From contig NZ_CP035925.1 in assembly GCF_013373365.1 (NCBI RefSeq), positions 310,001 through 374,000 of the forward strand: a stretch of 64,000 nucleotides of DNA, read 5' to 3'. Under the pieces are notes generated by a model. It was not told the origin of the DNA and did no database searches. It saw only the letters and a program-made list of their open reading frames with translations. The translations under genes and the position numbers were made by a program. Positions 54,788 through 64,000 of the stretch are shown one piece after another; within the stretch, counting starts at the first letter, position 1, and each line of letters opens with the position of its first letter. The stretch comes from Lentibacillus sp. CBA3610. Its GTDB lineage: Bacteria; Bacillota; Bacilli; Bacillales; Amphibacillaceae.

Positions 54788-57700
54788 ATGGGCGTGCAAT
54801 TTTTATTAGGAAGAGCCGGAACCGGTAAAAGTGAGTGGATTTTAAATGAGATCCGGAATAAGTTGACCGATAACCCGCAAGGACCGCCAATCTTTTATAT
54901 CGTTCCGGAGCAAATGACGTTTCAGCAGGAATATGCATTATTTCAGGATGAGATCAAAGGAAGTATCCGTGCTCAGGTTGTCAGTTTTTCACGTTTGTCA
55001 TGGCGCGTGCTGCAAGAAACCGGTGGTGCTACAAGGCAATTTATCACCTCGGTCGGTACCCAGATGATGCTTCGTAAAATTATTGCGGAGAAAGAAAGTG
55101 AATGGAATATTTTTCAAAAGGCTTTGGAGAAGCAAGGGTTTCTGGAACAGCTCGAGAGCATGATCACTGAGTTCAAACGTTACCTTATCACCCCGGAAAT
55201 GCTCTATATGCAAATCGACCAAATGGAGCAATTTGTACATAAAGAGCCTGGTGAAGAAGCATTAACGGGTAAATTAAATGATCTGGCTTATATCTATGAA
55301 AATTTAATGCGTGTTCTGGAAGGTAACTATATTGATAGTGAAGATCAGCTGCAGATGCTTGCTGATAAAATAAAGGATGCGCCATTGTTAAAGGATGCGG
55401 CTATTTATCTGGACGGGTTTCACCGGTTTTCCCCGAAGGAACGCCTTGTTGTCGAGGAGCTGATGAAAAAATGTCATTCAGTGACGGTTGCATTGACAAC
55501 AGATATTCCGGATGACGATGCGCTTTCCGAACTGGATTTGTTTTACCAGACAAAAGAAACCTATTATGCATTGCAAACAATCGCTAAGGATCATGGTATC
55601 CCAATCAATGAACCAGTTCTATTGAACCCGGAAGATGGCAGGCTGGGTGATCGGCCGTATTTTGCACATTTGGAAAAGCATTTTGATGTTAGACCTGCCC
55701 CTGTGTATAACGGTGAAGTCCCTATCCAAATAGCTGAAGCAGTCCACCCGCGTGCAGAAGTGGAAGGAGTGGCTCAGGAAATACTCCGATTGGTGAGAGA
55801 AGAGCATTACCGTTTTCAGGATATAGCTGTATTCATCCGGCAGACCGATGTCTATCATGATTTGATCGATACGATTTTCAATGATTATGATATCCCGGTT
55901 TTTATCGATGAAAAACGCAGTATGCTGAACCATTCACTGATCGAATTTATTCGTTCCGTCATGGATATCGTCGCGGGAAATTGGCGTTATGATGCGGTGT
56001 TTCGCGTATTAAAGACCGGATTTATCCCGGTGTCTGACTCAAAGTATCCGCTCAACGATGATGCGATTGATGAGCTCGAGAATTATGTACTTGAGTATGG
56101 GATTCGGTCACGTACGCAGTGGCTCAGTGATGACGAATGGGTGTTCCAGCGGTTTCTCGGTTTTGACCGATCAGGACAGACGGATGCAGAAAAAGAAACC
56201 CAAAAACGGATCAATGCGTACCGATATCAAGTTGCGAAGGGCTTAAAGGCATTTGATGAAGATATCAGACAGGCCGAAACGGTGCGTGAACGATGCGAAA
56301 TCATTTATATGCTGCTGGAGGAGCTCGATGTACCCGGCAGGCTCGAGAAAATGCGGGAAACATACGATAACCAAGGTCAACTGGAAAAGGCACGGGAACA
56401 GGAACAAGTGTGGAATGCCGTCATTCAGTTGTTTGATGAGATGGTTGAAATGGCCGGAGACGAGACGATGACGATGGAAACATTCCGCGCTGCCATTGAT
56501 GCCGGTTTCGAGTCGATGACATTTGCACATGTACCGCCAAGCATTGATCATGTGATTGTCGGTACGATTGATCGCTCCCGGATAAGCGGCGTGAAGTGTT
56601 CGTTTTTACTTGGTGTGAATGAAGGCACATGGCCGATGAATCAGGCAGAAGATGGCATGATCAATGAACAAGAACGAAACACCCTGGCAGAGCATGGGAT
56701 CCAGCTGGCCGAAAGCAGCAAGCGACAGCTTTTGGATGACTGGTTTTATATGTATCTCGCGTTTACCTCGGCAAATGACTATTTATGGGTCAGTTACCCG
56801 TTGAGTGATGAAGAAGGCAAATCAAAAATGCCATCACAGCTCATTAAGCGAATGGAGGACTTATTCCCTGAATGCTCTGATCATATGTTATTGCAGGAAC
56901 CTGATGAGCTGGTTGATGCTGAGCGGTTCATTACCACGCCAATCAAGACAAGGGCAGCGCTGACGGCCCAGTTGGCGCGCCACCGGAAAGGGTATCCGAT
57001 TAAGAAGGTCTGGTGGTATGTCCTGGATTGGTATATTCATAACCATCCAAAATACAGCACGACTTATACCATTTTGCAAAGCCTGTATTATCAGAATCAG
57101 CCGGTTAACCTGACAAAACAAACAACTGAAGAGCTTTACCCGAAACAGGTTAAAGCAAGTGTATCAAGGCTTGAGTCCTATTATCGCTGTTCCTATCAGC
57201 ATTTTGCCCAGTATAGTCTGCAGCTTCAGGAACGAAAAACGTACAAGCTTGATGCACCGGATATTGGTCAGCTTTTTCATGAAGCATTGAAAAAAATCAC
57301 CGAATGGATCCAAGCGGAGGGCCGGGATTTTTCCCACTTAACAAAACAGGAAAGTGCAGGTTATGCCCGGCAGGCTGTGGAGAATCTTGCCCCTGTTCTG
57401 CAGCACCAAATCCTGCACAGTTCCAACCGTTATAAATATATTCAGCAAAAATTGCAGGATGTTATAACAAGAGCAACCTATATTCTAAGTGAACAGGCCC
57501 GAAAGAGTGACTTCTCACCGGTTGGACTCGAACTTGGATTTGGTGATAAACAGACGCTTAATCCGGTTACACTGCAGCTGCCAAATGGGTATGAACTGAT
57601 GCTCAGGGGACGGATTGACCGTGTCGATAAAGCGGAAAGTGCCGAGGGGTTATTTTTACGGATCATTGACTATAAATCGAGTGAAAAAGGACTCGATCTT

Positions 57701-58276
57701 TTGGAAGTGTATTACGGGCTGGCACTTCAGATGCTGACGTACTTGGATGTCGTGCTCTCCCAGTCTGAACAATGGCTCGGAGTGAAGGCAACCCCGGCCG
57801 GTGTCCTTTATTTTCATGTGCACAATCCGATGATTTCAGGAAACATGAACATGTCTGATGATGAGATTGAAAAAGAATTATTTAAAAAGTATAAGATGCA
57901 GGGGATGCTGCTGTCGGATGAAGAGATTGTCAAACTGATGGATACATCGCTCGAATCAGGCAGGAGTCAAATTATCCCTGCCGGTGTGAAAAAGAATGGG
58001 GGATTCTATAGCGGCTCCAGGATTGCTGACCAGGAAACATTCCAAAGCCTGCAAAATCACATTCACCACTTAATGATGCAAGCGGGAATCGATATGACAT
58101 CGGGTGGTGTGCATTTGAATCCATTTCAGCATAAACAGCAAACGGCGTGCACCTTCTGCCCGTTTCGATCCGTTTGTCAGTTTGACCCGAGTCTTGAGGA
58201 GAATAACTACCGCAAGCTGACAGATATGAAAGATGAGGAAATTCTGGAAAAGCTCCGTATAAGGGAGGAATCATAA
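54788..58276 (+). CDS. addB: AddB subunit of the AddAB helicase-nuclease
   Basis: A 1162-residue AddB. It works with AddA as the RecBCD-like enzyme that processes double-strand breaks up to Chi and loads RecA. N-terminal Walker A-like GRAGTGKS, inactivated helicase core, and a C-terminal RecB-type nuclease (GRIDRVDKAE, IIDYKSS). The iron-sulphur cluster Cys residues are in YYRCSY and CTFCPFRSVC. ATG 54788 is chosen, behind a run of G; the frame open upstream to 54635 is REP-C sequence. Length agrees with B. subtilis (1166). Confidence 0.95.
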   Translation: MGVQFLLGRAGTGKSEWILNEIRNKLTDNPQGPPIFYIVPEQMTFQQEYALFQDEIKGSIRAQVVSFSRLSWRVLQETGGATRQFITSVGTQMMLRKIIAEKESEWNIFQKALEKQGFLEQLESMITEFKRYLITPEMLYMQIDQMEQFVHKEPGEEALTGKLNDLAYIYENLMRVLEGNYIDSEDQLQMLADKIKDAPLLKDAAIYLDGFHRFSPKERLVVEELMKKCHSVTVALTTDIPDDDALSELDLFYQTKETYYALQTIAKDHGIPINEPVLLNPEDGRLGDRPYFAHLEKHFDVRPAPVYNGEVPIQIAEAVHPRAEVEGVAQEILRLVREEHYRFQDIAVFIRQTDVYHDLIDTIFNDYDIPVFIDEKRSMLNHSLIEFIRSVMDIVAGNWRYDAVFRVLKTGFIPVSDSKYPLNDDAIDELENYVLEYGIRSRTQWLSDDEWVFQRFLGFDRSGQTDAEKETQKRINAYRYQVAKGLKAFDEDIRQAETVRERCEIIYMLLEELDVPGRLEKMRETYDNQGQLEKAREQEQVWNAVIQLFDEMVEMAGDETMTMETFRAAIDAGFESMTFAHVPPSIDHVIVGTIDRSRISGVKCSFLLGVNEGTWPMNQAEDGMINEQERNTLAEHGIQLAESSKRQLLDDWFYMYLAFTSANDYLWVSYPLSDEEGKSKMPSQLIKRMEDLFPECSDHMLLQEPDELVDAERFITTPIKTRAALTAQLARHRKGYPIKKVWWYVLDWYIHNHPKYSTTYTILQSLYYQNQPVNLTKQTTEELYPKQVKASVSRLESYYRCSYQHFAQYSLQLQERKTYKLDAPDIGQLFHEALKKITEWIQAEGRDFSHLTKQESAGYARQAVENLAPVLQHQILHSSNRYKYIQQKLQDVITRATYILSEQARKSDFSPVGLELGFGDKQTLNPVTLQLPNGYELMLRGRIDRVDKAESAEGLFLRIIDYKSSEKGLDLLEVYYGLALQMLTYLDVVLSQSEQWLGVKATPAGVLYFHVHNPMISGNMNMSDDEIEKELFKKYKMQGMLLSDEEIVKLMDTSLESGRSQIIPAGVKKNGGFYSGSRIADQETFQSLQNHIHHLMMQAGIDMTSGGVHLNPFQHKQQTACTFCPFRSVCQFDPSLEENNYRKLTDMKDEEILEKLRIREES

Positions 58277-61200
58277 TGGTCAACTGGACAAGAGAACAGG
58301 AAGAAGCCATTTTCACGGATGGCCGTGATGTGCTGGTTGCCGCTGCGGCCGGATCAGGTAAAACAGCTGTCCTTGTGGAGCGGATTATCCAAAAACTCGT
58401 ACGGAAAGAAAATCCGGTTGACATCGATTCGCTGCTCGTTGTGACCTTTACAAATGCAGCGGCACAGGAAATGCGCAATCGTGTCGGGGAGGCATTGGAG
58501 GAAAAACTGGCGGAACAACCTGCCTCCATCCATTTGAAAAAGCAGTTATCACTGCTGCAGCGTGCTTCCATCTCAACATTGCATTCCTTTTGCCTTGATA
58601 TCATCAGACGTTATGCCTATTTGCTTGATATGGATCCCGGCTTTCGAATCGCTGATGATATGGAAGCTGACTTAATCAAACAGGAGGTTATTGATGATCT
58701 GTTTGAAGAATGGTATGGAAAGGAAGGCGAAGAACAGCAAAACTTCTTTTCGGTAGTTGATCGCTTTTCCAGTGACCGCAGTGATACAGATGTCGAAAGT
58801 CTTGTGCTTGATTTATATACATTTGCGATGCAAAACCCTTGGCCGGATGAATGGCTTGATGGGCTCGCGCGTGTGTATGACGTCCCGGAAGACTGGCAGG
58901 AGAGCGATTTAGGCTGGCTTAAAATCATTAAAAAAGAAGTAACAAGTGAGCTTGATGCCATCAGCCAGGAAATGAACCTGGCGATGGATTTGATACGGGA
59001 AAATGATGGCCCCTATCATTATGCCGATACAATTGAATCCGACTTTGCCAATTTGCATGAAGCACAGGCACATCAGGATTCATGGGATGATTTACAGGCG
59101 TTTATGGCAGCCAGCTCATTCGCTCGGTTATCCGGCAAAAAAATTGATTGTGATGAAGCGAAAAAAGATAAAGTGAAAAATCTGCGTGACAGTTATAAAA
59201 AACGCTGGAACGATATGAAAGAAGGATGGTTCAGCCGTAATCTGGAGAGTCATATTGCCGATATGCAGGAATTGGCTCCTGTCATCAGACAGCTGACAGA
59301 GTTAGTAAAGCAGTTCAAAGCGCGTTTTGCCGAACAAAAACGGGAACGGGCAATTGTTGATTTTTCCGACCTCGAACATTACTGTCTGCAGCTGTTAATG
59401 GATGAAACGACAGAGGAAAAGACAGTGAAACCATCCGATGTGGCGGTCAACCTGAGGGAGCAATTCACTGAGTTGCTGGTTGATGAATACCAGGATACCA
59501 ACCTTGTCCAGGAAACCATTCTGACATTAATAAGTGATCAGGATGGCCCCGGCAATATGTTTATGGTGGGTGACGTGAAACAAAGCATATACCGGTTCCG
59601 TCATGCTGAGCCATCCTTATTTATCGACAAATACAAACGGTTTACGAGTGATGCACTGTCGGCGAAACGGATTGATTTGGCAAGCAACTTCCGCAGCAGG
59701 GAGCACATCCTCACAGGCACCAACTATGTCTTCCGGCAGATTTTGGACGAGGATTTAGGTGAAATCAGCTATGATGCAGATGCTGAATTAATCTATGCCA
59801 ATAACAGATATGATACACTACCGCATTCGGAACCAGAGCCGGAGCTTGTTATTATCGACCGTGAATCACCGGAAGAAAAAGAGGACCTTTCACCGGAAGA
59901 AGAGGATTATCAGGATTTGGAGAAGGCACAGCTTGAAGCACGGGCATACGCCGAGAAAATCAAAGGCTGGATTGGACAGAAGGATGATGTCCCGCTGCAG
60001 GTTTATGACAAAACAACCGATACACAACGGGATATGCAGTACCGCGATGTGGTGATTTTACTCCGGTCAATGACATGGGCCCCGACCATTATGGATGAAC
60101 TGAAAAAACAGGGGATTCCTGTTTATGCCGAACTTTCAACCGGTTATTTTGAAGCGATCGAGGTCAAAATTATGATCAACCTGCTGAAAGTGATTGATAA
60201 CCCAAGGCAGGATATCCCACTGGCTTCTGTTCTAAAATCCCCGATTGTCGGATTGAATGAAGAAGAACTGGGGCAAGTACGCTTGGCTGATAAACGCGGC
60301 GGTTATTATGACGCGTTGAAAGCTTTTCATCAGCGCAATACCGGTGATACGGCGATTAAAGCTGCCAACTTCCTGGAAAAGCTGGAGCGCTACCGTCTTG
60401 CTTCACGCCAAGGGGCTTTATCAGAACTGATTTGGCAAATTTATCGGGAAACCGGCTACTATGATTTTGTTGGTGGCATGCCGGGTGGCCGGCAGCGGCA
60501 GGCTAACCTGAGAGCACTTTATGATCGTGCCCGGGGCTATGAAACAACCTCATTCAGGGGATTATTCCGCTTCCTGCGATTTATCGAACGAATGGAAGAG
60601 CGCGGTGATGATTTAGGAGCTGCGCGGGCACTCAGTGAACAGGAAGATGTTGTCCGGATTATGACCATTCATAAAAGTAAGGGGCTGGAGTTTCCGGTCG
60701 TTATTCTCGGTGCCATGGATAAACAGTTTAATATGCAGGATTTGAATCAGCGTTATTTGCTGCATAAAGATCTTGGTTTTGCCAGCAAATATATTGATCC
60801 CATTAAGCGTGTTATGTACCCGACACTCTTTTATCATGCTTTAAAACAGGAAAAACGACGTGAATTACTGGCAGAAGAAATGCGTGTTTTATACGTTGCA
60901 TTAACACGAGCAAAGGAAAAATTGCTGATGGTCGCGAGTGTGCCATCCTTTGCCAAAAAACAGGAAAAGTGGGAGCAAATCATTGATCATTCCGACTGGG
61001 TATTACCGGCTCATTATCGTGTGAAGTCGAAAACATACCTGGATTGGATCGGGCCTGCGTTAATACGTCATCAGACAAATGATGCATTGCGCACGGTGGA
61101 AGTGACCGATCAAGTACTTGAAGCCATCCGTATTGATCCATCTGAATGGAACGTGTCTGTTGTACATGGAAGCTCTTATACGAATTTGGATGAAACGTCT

Positions 61201-61995
61201 CTGAGCGAAGCGGATGAACTGAAGGAAAGCATTGTGAACTGGGAGGCACTCGACATAGACGATAATGCCTATCATCAAGCTATCGACAATCGGTTATCAT
61301 ATAGCTATCCATACCAGGAAGCTGCCCGTTCCCGTGCTAAACAAACCGTTACAGAAATTAAACGTCAGCGTGAAATAAAGGATGAATATAGTGGTGATCA
61401 GTTTGTACAGACGTTTCAGCCACCCATTGTAAAACGTCCGGCCTTTATGCAAAAACAGCAGACAATTTCGGCTGCGGAGCGTGGTACCGCCATGCATACC
61501 GTGATGCAGCACATACCACTTGCAAAACCGTTGCTTCGTGAGGAGATTGCGGAATTTGTGGAGTCCTTGGTCGAACGTGAATTGCTTACGAGACAGGGGG
61601 CAGACGTTATTGATTTAACTGCTGTTGAAGCATTTTACAAAACAGCTGTCGGTCAATCGGTCATGAATGCACCAGTTGTCTATCGTGAAGTGCCGTTCAG
61701 TTTAACATTGCCGGCATCAGAAATTTACGCCGATTGGACGAGTGAAACAGAGGAACTCGTGCTGATTCAAGGGGTTATCGATTGCGTTATCCCAAAGGAT
61801 GAAGGCTGGCTTATTTTGGACTACAAGACAGATACGATTACAAAAGACGTGACTGAAACGGTAAAAAACGACCTGCGTAAGCGTTATGACGTGCAAATGA
61901 AACTTTATAAAGAAGCTCTGCAACATATCTGGAAAGAACCGGTGACAACAGCTCATCTTTATTTCTTCTCCAGACAGCTGGAATTGGAAATTTGA
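58276..61995 (+). CDS. addA: AddA helicase-nuclease subunit
   Basis: A 1239-residue AddA: UvrD-type 3'-5' helicase with Walker A AAAGSGKTAVLVE, Walker B LLVDEYQDTN, motif VGDVKQSIYRFR, IMTIHKSKGLEFP and YVALTRAK; then RecB nuclease with LIQGVIDCVIP and LDYKTD. It unwinds and cuts the 3' strand. The start overlaps the AddB stop by one base (TAATG); GGGAGGAA precedes. Length fits B. subtilis AddA (1232). No sbcCD follows here; an oxidase-like operon does. Confidence 0.96.
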   Translation: MVNWTREQEEAIFTDGRDVLVAAAAGSGKTAVLVERIIQKLVRKENPVDIDSLLVVTFTNAAAQEMRNRVGEALEEKLAEQPASIHLKKQLSLLQRASISTLHSFCLDIIRRYAYLLDMDPGFRIADDMEADLIKQEVIDDLFEEWYGKEGEEQQNFFSVVDRFSSDRSDTDVESLVLDLYTFAMQNPWPDEWLDGLARVYDVPEDWQESDLGWLKIIKKEVTSELDAISQEMNLAMDLIRENDGPYHYADTIESDFANLHEAQAHQDSWDDLQAFMAASSFARLSGKKIDCDEAKKDKVKNLRDSYKKRWNDMKEGWFSRNLESHIADMQELAPVIRQLTELVKQFKARFAEQKRERAIVDFSDLEHYCLQLLMDETTEEKTVKPSDVAVNLREQFTELLVDEYQDTNLVQETILTLISDQDGPGNMFMVGDVKQSIYRFRHAEPSLFIDKYKRFTSDALSAKRIDLASNFRSREHILTGTNYVFRQILDEDLGEISYDADAELIYANNRYDTLPHSEPEPELVIIDRESPEEKEDLSPEEEDYQDLEKAQLEARAYAEKIKGWIGQKDDVPLQVYDKTTDTQRDMQYRDVVILLRSMTWAPTIMDELKKQGIPVYAELSTGYFEAIEVKIMINLLKVIDNPRQDIPLASVLKSPIVGLNEEELGQVRLADKRGGYYDALKAFHQRNTGDTAIKAANFLEKLERYRLASRQGALSELIWQIYRETGYYDFVGGMPGGRQRQANLRALYDRARGYETTSFRGLFRFLRFIERMEERGDDLGAARALSEQEDVVRIMTIHKSKGLEFPVVILGAMDKQFNMQDLNQRYLLHKDLGFASKYIDPIKRVMYPTLFYHALKQEKRRELLAEEMRVLYVALTRAKEKLLMVASVPSFAKKQEKWEQIIDHSDWVLPAHYRVKSKTYLDWIGPALIRHQTNDALRTVEVTDQVLEAIRIDPSEWNVSVVHGSSYTNLDETSLSEADELKESIVNWEALDIDDNAYHQAIDNRLSYSYPYQEAARSRAKQTVTEIKRQREIKDEYSGDQFVQTFQPPIVKRPAFMQKQQTISAAERGTAMHTVMQHIPLAKPLLREEIAEFVESLVERELLTRQGADVIDLTAVEAFYKTAVGQSVMNAPVVYREVPFSLTLPASEIYADWTSETEELVLIQGVIDCVIPKDEGWLILDYKTDTITKDVTETVKNDLRKRYDVQMKLYKEALQHIWKEPVTTAHLYFFSRQLELEI

Positions 61996-62046
61996 TTAAA
62001 CAAATATGGCAAAATTGTTACAGAATACAGCGTGGCACTTTATCGG

Positions 62047-62083
62047 CCAAACCCTTTTATATCAAGGGGTTTGGCATTTTTTT
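62047..62083 (+). terminator. addBA terminator
   Basis: CCAAACCCTT and AAGGGGTTTGG with a seven-base loop, then a T-rich tail. Confidence 0.88.
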
Positions 62084-62210
62084 ATGCTGAAAAAATGTGG
62101 CTTGATAAAAAATGTAATAAAAATCACATTTACCTGTGATACAGTTCACTTTGGTGAGAGCCTTTCTCAAATAGGATATAAGTAAGAAATCCAAAGGGAG
62201 GTTGATTTTC

Positions 62211-62381
62211 ATGAAAATGGATAACGTTAATCCTGAAGAAAAGGAAGATAACCTTGAAGTTGAAGAGCGGGAGCATTCTGAAAAAGGTGCATTTGCTTCT
62301 TCGATGATCTTTGTTGGCGGATTTATTTTTGCGCTGTATATAGCGATCTACTGGTTATATATGTTCCGGGTTGACATTTAA
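62211..62381 (+). CDS. ba3-type oxidase subunit IIa-like small membrane protein
   Basis: A 56-residue protein: acidic N-terminal half (about 25 residues) and one membrane helix (SMIFVGGFIFALYIAIYWLY). GGGAGG is eight bases upstream of ATG 62211. The size, single helix and position before subunit II match subunit IIa of ba3-type oxidases, which replaces the first helix missing from their subunit II. Function follows from context; the sequence itself is poorly conserved. Confidence 0.75.
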   Translation: MKMDNVNPEEKEDNLEVEEREHSEKGAFASSMIFVGGFIFALYIAIYWLYMFRVDI

Positions 62382-62398
62382 TAAGGGAGGTAAATGTG

Positions 62399-62860
62399 AT
62401 GCATAAACATGAAAAAATATGGCTGACAATAAGCAGTATTATGATTATTGGTTTTATGTTATTCACAGGTTATCAGACGTTTGCATTAGAGATGGGACCA
62501 CCAAGTAATACGGAAACCCTCGATCCGCAAAAAGTGGATGAAACCGAGCCATTTGACGAACCTGGTGTTTATGAAGTGGGTGAAAATCAATATGAAGTGG
62601 TCATGACACTTGAAGCGTTCATGTTCACACCGGCTGATATTGAAATTCCGGCAGGTTCTGAAGTGACTTTCATTATGACGTCAAAAGATGTGACACACGG
62701 GTTTCAAATTGCTGGAACGAATGTGAACGCCATGGTCATGCCAGGATATGTTCAAACGATCACGCAAGCATTTGATGAACCGGGCGAGTATTTGATTTTA
62801 TGTAATGAATATTGTGGTGCCGGTCACCAAATGATGTCCACTACAATCACTGTTAAATAA
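62399..62860 (+). CDS. Subunit II (CuA) of a ba3-type heme-copper enzyme
   Basis: A 153-residue protein with one N-terminal membrane helix (LTISSIMIIGFMLFTGYQTF) and a cupredoxin domain. CuA ligands are seen in DVTHGFQI (His) and CNEYCGAGHQMM (two Cys, His, Met). It takes electrons from cytochrome c. ATG 62399 is chosen, eight bases after GGGAGG; GTG 62396 is possible. Short type with one helix, as in ba3 oxidases and the CuA-type NO reductases of Bacillus. Confidence 0.9.
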   Translation: MHKHEKIWLTISSIMIIGFMLFTGYQTFALEMGPPSNTETLDPQKVDETEPFDEPGVYEVGENQYEVVMTLEAFMFTPADIEIPAGSEVTFIMTSKDVTHGFQIAGTNVNAMVMPGYVQTITQAFDEPGEYLILCNEYCGAGHQMMSTTITVK

Positions 62861-62874
62861 AGGAGGGAAGGTCA

Positions 62875-64000
62875 ATGGCATTAGCTGAAAAGATTAAAGA
62901 TAAAGCGAATCAGGCGATGGGATTAAACGAAGAAGATGCTCGAATATCAAAGTCATATTTTACCGTTTCGTTTATTGCCTTGTTATTTGGAGGAGTCTTT
63001 GGCTTGCTGCAGGGTTTAAATCGTGCAGGACTTCTGGAACTTCCATCATGGTATGATTATTATCAAGTATTGACATCACACGGCCTATTATTAGTTCTTG
63101 TATTTACATCATTTTTTGCCATTGGTTACTTTTATGCGGGTATGTCCCACACATTAGGGGGCTTGATTCCAAAAGTCAGGAAGATGGTATGGATCGGCTT
63201 TGGCATGAAGCTGGTAGGTTTTGTGTTTTCTGCAGTTCCAATTGTGATGGGTGAAGCAAGCGTCATGTACACATTTTACCCGCCACTGCAGGCATCACCA
63301 TGGTTTTATATCGGATTGGTATTAATTGTGTTAGGTGTATGGATGGCTGCATTTGGCGCATTTATCCAAGTGGCAAATTGGCGTAAAAATCACAAAGGCC
63401 AACATTTGCCAATTCTATCATTCTTTGCAACAGGTGTTTTTGTTCTATTATTCTTTGGCAGTATTCCAGTAGCCATTGAGGTGTTCATGATTATCCCGTG
63501 GGCATTCGGCTGGGTGGAAACGATTAATGTCATGCTGAGCCGGACCTTATTCTGGGCATTCGGCCACACATTAGTCAACATTTGGTATTTAACAGCCCTA
63601 TCAGCATGGTATGTCATTGTACCAAAAGTCATTGGCGGCCGTCGTTTCAGTGATACGTTAACACGCGTTGTCATTATTCTGCTGGTTATCCTGAATATCC
63701 CCGGCGGATTCCACCACCAAATCGTTGACCCGGGTATTACCGAATCGGTTAAATATCTGCATGTATTCATGAGTTTGGCCATCGGATTCCCATCATTAAT
63801 GACAGCATATGCCATGTTCAGTGTATTTGAACGTACAGGCAGGGCAAAAGGTGCGAAAGGGTTATTCGGTTTCTTTAAAAAGCTGCCATGGGGAGATGCA
63901 CGTTTCCTGGCACCAATGATTGCCATGATTGCATTTATACCAGCCGGTGCTGGCGGAATTGTACAAACAACAAACCAGTTAAACCAGGTTGTCCATAACT
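62875..64000 (+). CDS. Subunit I of a ba3-type heme-copper oxidase or NO reductase (3' truncated)
   Basis: First 375 residues; the frame is open at the window end. ATG 62875 after AGGAGGGAAGG. About nine helices are seen. Heme/Cu ligands: His69 (LTSHGLLL), His231 (AFGHTLVN), His280-281 (GGFHHQ). In oxygen reductases the residue four after the CuB His is the Tyr cross-linked to it; here it is Asn235. The K-path Tyr244 of Thermus ba3 aligns with Leu242, while Ser/Thr of PSLMTA remain. So the enzyme is B-family by sequence, but it may reduce NO rather than oxygen. Confidence 0.88.
   Translation, partial: MALAEKIKDKANQAMGLNEEDARISKSYFTVSFIALLFGGVFGLLQGLNRAGLLELPSWYDYYQVLTSHGLLLVLVFTSFFAIGYFYAGMSHTLGGLIPKVRKMVWIGFGMKLVGFVFSAVPIVMGEASVMYTFYPPLQASPWFYIGLVLIVLGVWMAAFGAFIQVANWRKNHKGQHLPILSFFATGVFVLLFFGSIPVAIEVFMIIPWAFGWVETINVMLSRTLFWAFGHTLVNIWYLTALSAWYVIVPKVIGGRRFSDTLTRVVIILLVILNIPGGFHHQIVDPGITESVKYLHVFMSLAIGFPSLMTAYAMFSVFERTGRAKGAKGLFGFFKKLPWGDARFLAPMIAMIAFIPAGAGGIVQTTNQLNQVVHN

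Noticed and set aside
1..64000. rRNA, tRNA, prophage or transposase genes
   Set aside because: I looked for conserved rRNA/tRNA features, integrases and transposase motifs and found none; this rests on reading, not on a search program.

Overview
The window reads as chromosome of a Gram-positive, endospore-forming member of the Bacillaceae, probably a halotolerant or halophilic genus near Oceanobacillus, Virgibacillus or Lentibacillus. Support: an alpha/beta-type SASP gene, strong GGAGG-type ribosome binding sites with many GTG/TTG starts, ComK, PrsA, SigM/YhdL, OpuA-type glycine betaine uptake, and long synteny with the B. subtilis yhe-yha-yhg-yhf-yhj region. The genus is an inference. I saw no rRNA, tRNA, prophage, IS transposase or CRISPR array.

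Layout. 1-6.1 kb: end of azlC, azlD, a CDF metal exporter, two MFS-type transporters, an IDEAL protein, a small basic protein and a Zn-dependent phospholipase C-like protein. 6.4-10.9 kb: a complete BceRS-BceAB peptide-antibiotic sensing and detoxification module. 11.2-12.0 kb: a hairpin-forming 52-bp tandem array (TR52). 12.1-16.7 kb: fumC, a SASP gene, a wrecked MsmX-like ATPase, a wrecked PucR-type regulator, yheA. 17-23 kb: yhaR, yhzD, a GbsR-like regulator with yhaM, yhaL, prsA, yhaI. 22.4-26.5 kb: OpcR-like regulator divergent from opuAA-AB-AC, at the place where B. subtilis has scoC. 26.5-32.1 kb: yhaH, trpP, hit, ecsAB, yhaA. 32.6-40.9 kb: ferritin-like gene, bdbC plus thioredoxin, hmoB remnant, pbpF, hemEHY. 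41-42.9 kb: two 20-bp minisatellites (TR20) on either side of a NERD-domain pseudogene. 43-62 kb: pepF, sigM-yhdL, yhfH, yhfI, lplJ, lcfB, comK, yhjD, yhjE, sipV, addBA. 62.2-64 kb: subunits IIa, II and I (cut by the window end) of a ba3-type heme-copper enzyme.

Four kinds of repeat lie between genes. REP-A is about 120 bp and folds into two hairpins whose arms differ between copies but still pair. REP-B is about 80 bp with a 9-bp stem and lies upstream of genes. REP-C is a 300-375 bp GC-rich inverted repeat. TR52 and TR20 are tandem arrays. REP-A with its covariation is the best candidate for an undescribed structured element. Other points of interest: the oxidase-like subunit I has Asn where oxygen reductases have the cross-linked Tyr; trpP has a TRAP-like site over its ribosome binding site; lcfB has a FadR box; sigM has an ECF-type promoter.

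Caution: at least a dozen normally conserved genes carry one or a few single-base indels, often in homopolymers (msmX-like, pucR-like, opuAC, ecsA, ecsB, yhaA, ferritin-like, hmoB, hemY, yhfH). This looks more like sequencing error in a draft than mass gene decay, though some (NERD, hmoB, msmX-like, pucR-like) may be real pseudogenes. Positions given for these genes cover the gene as reconstructed across the shifts.
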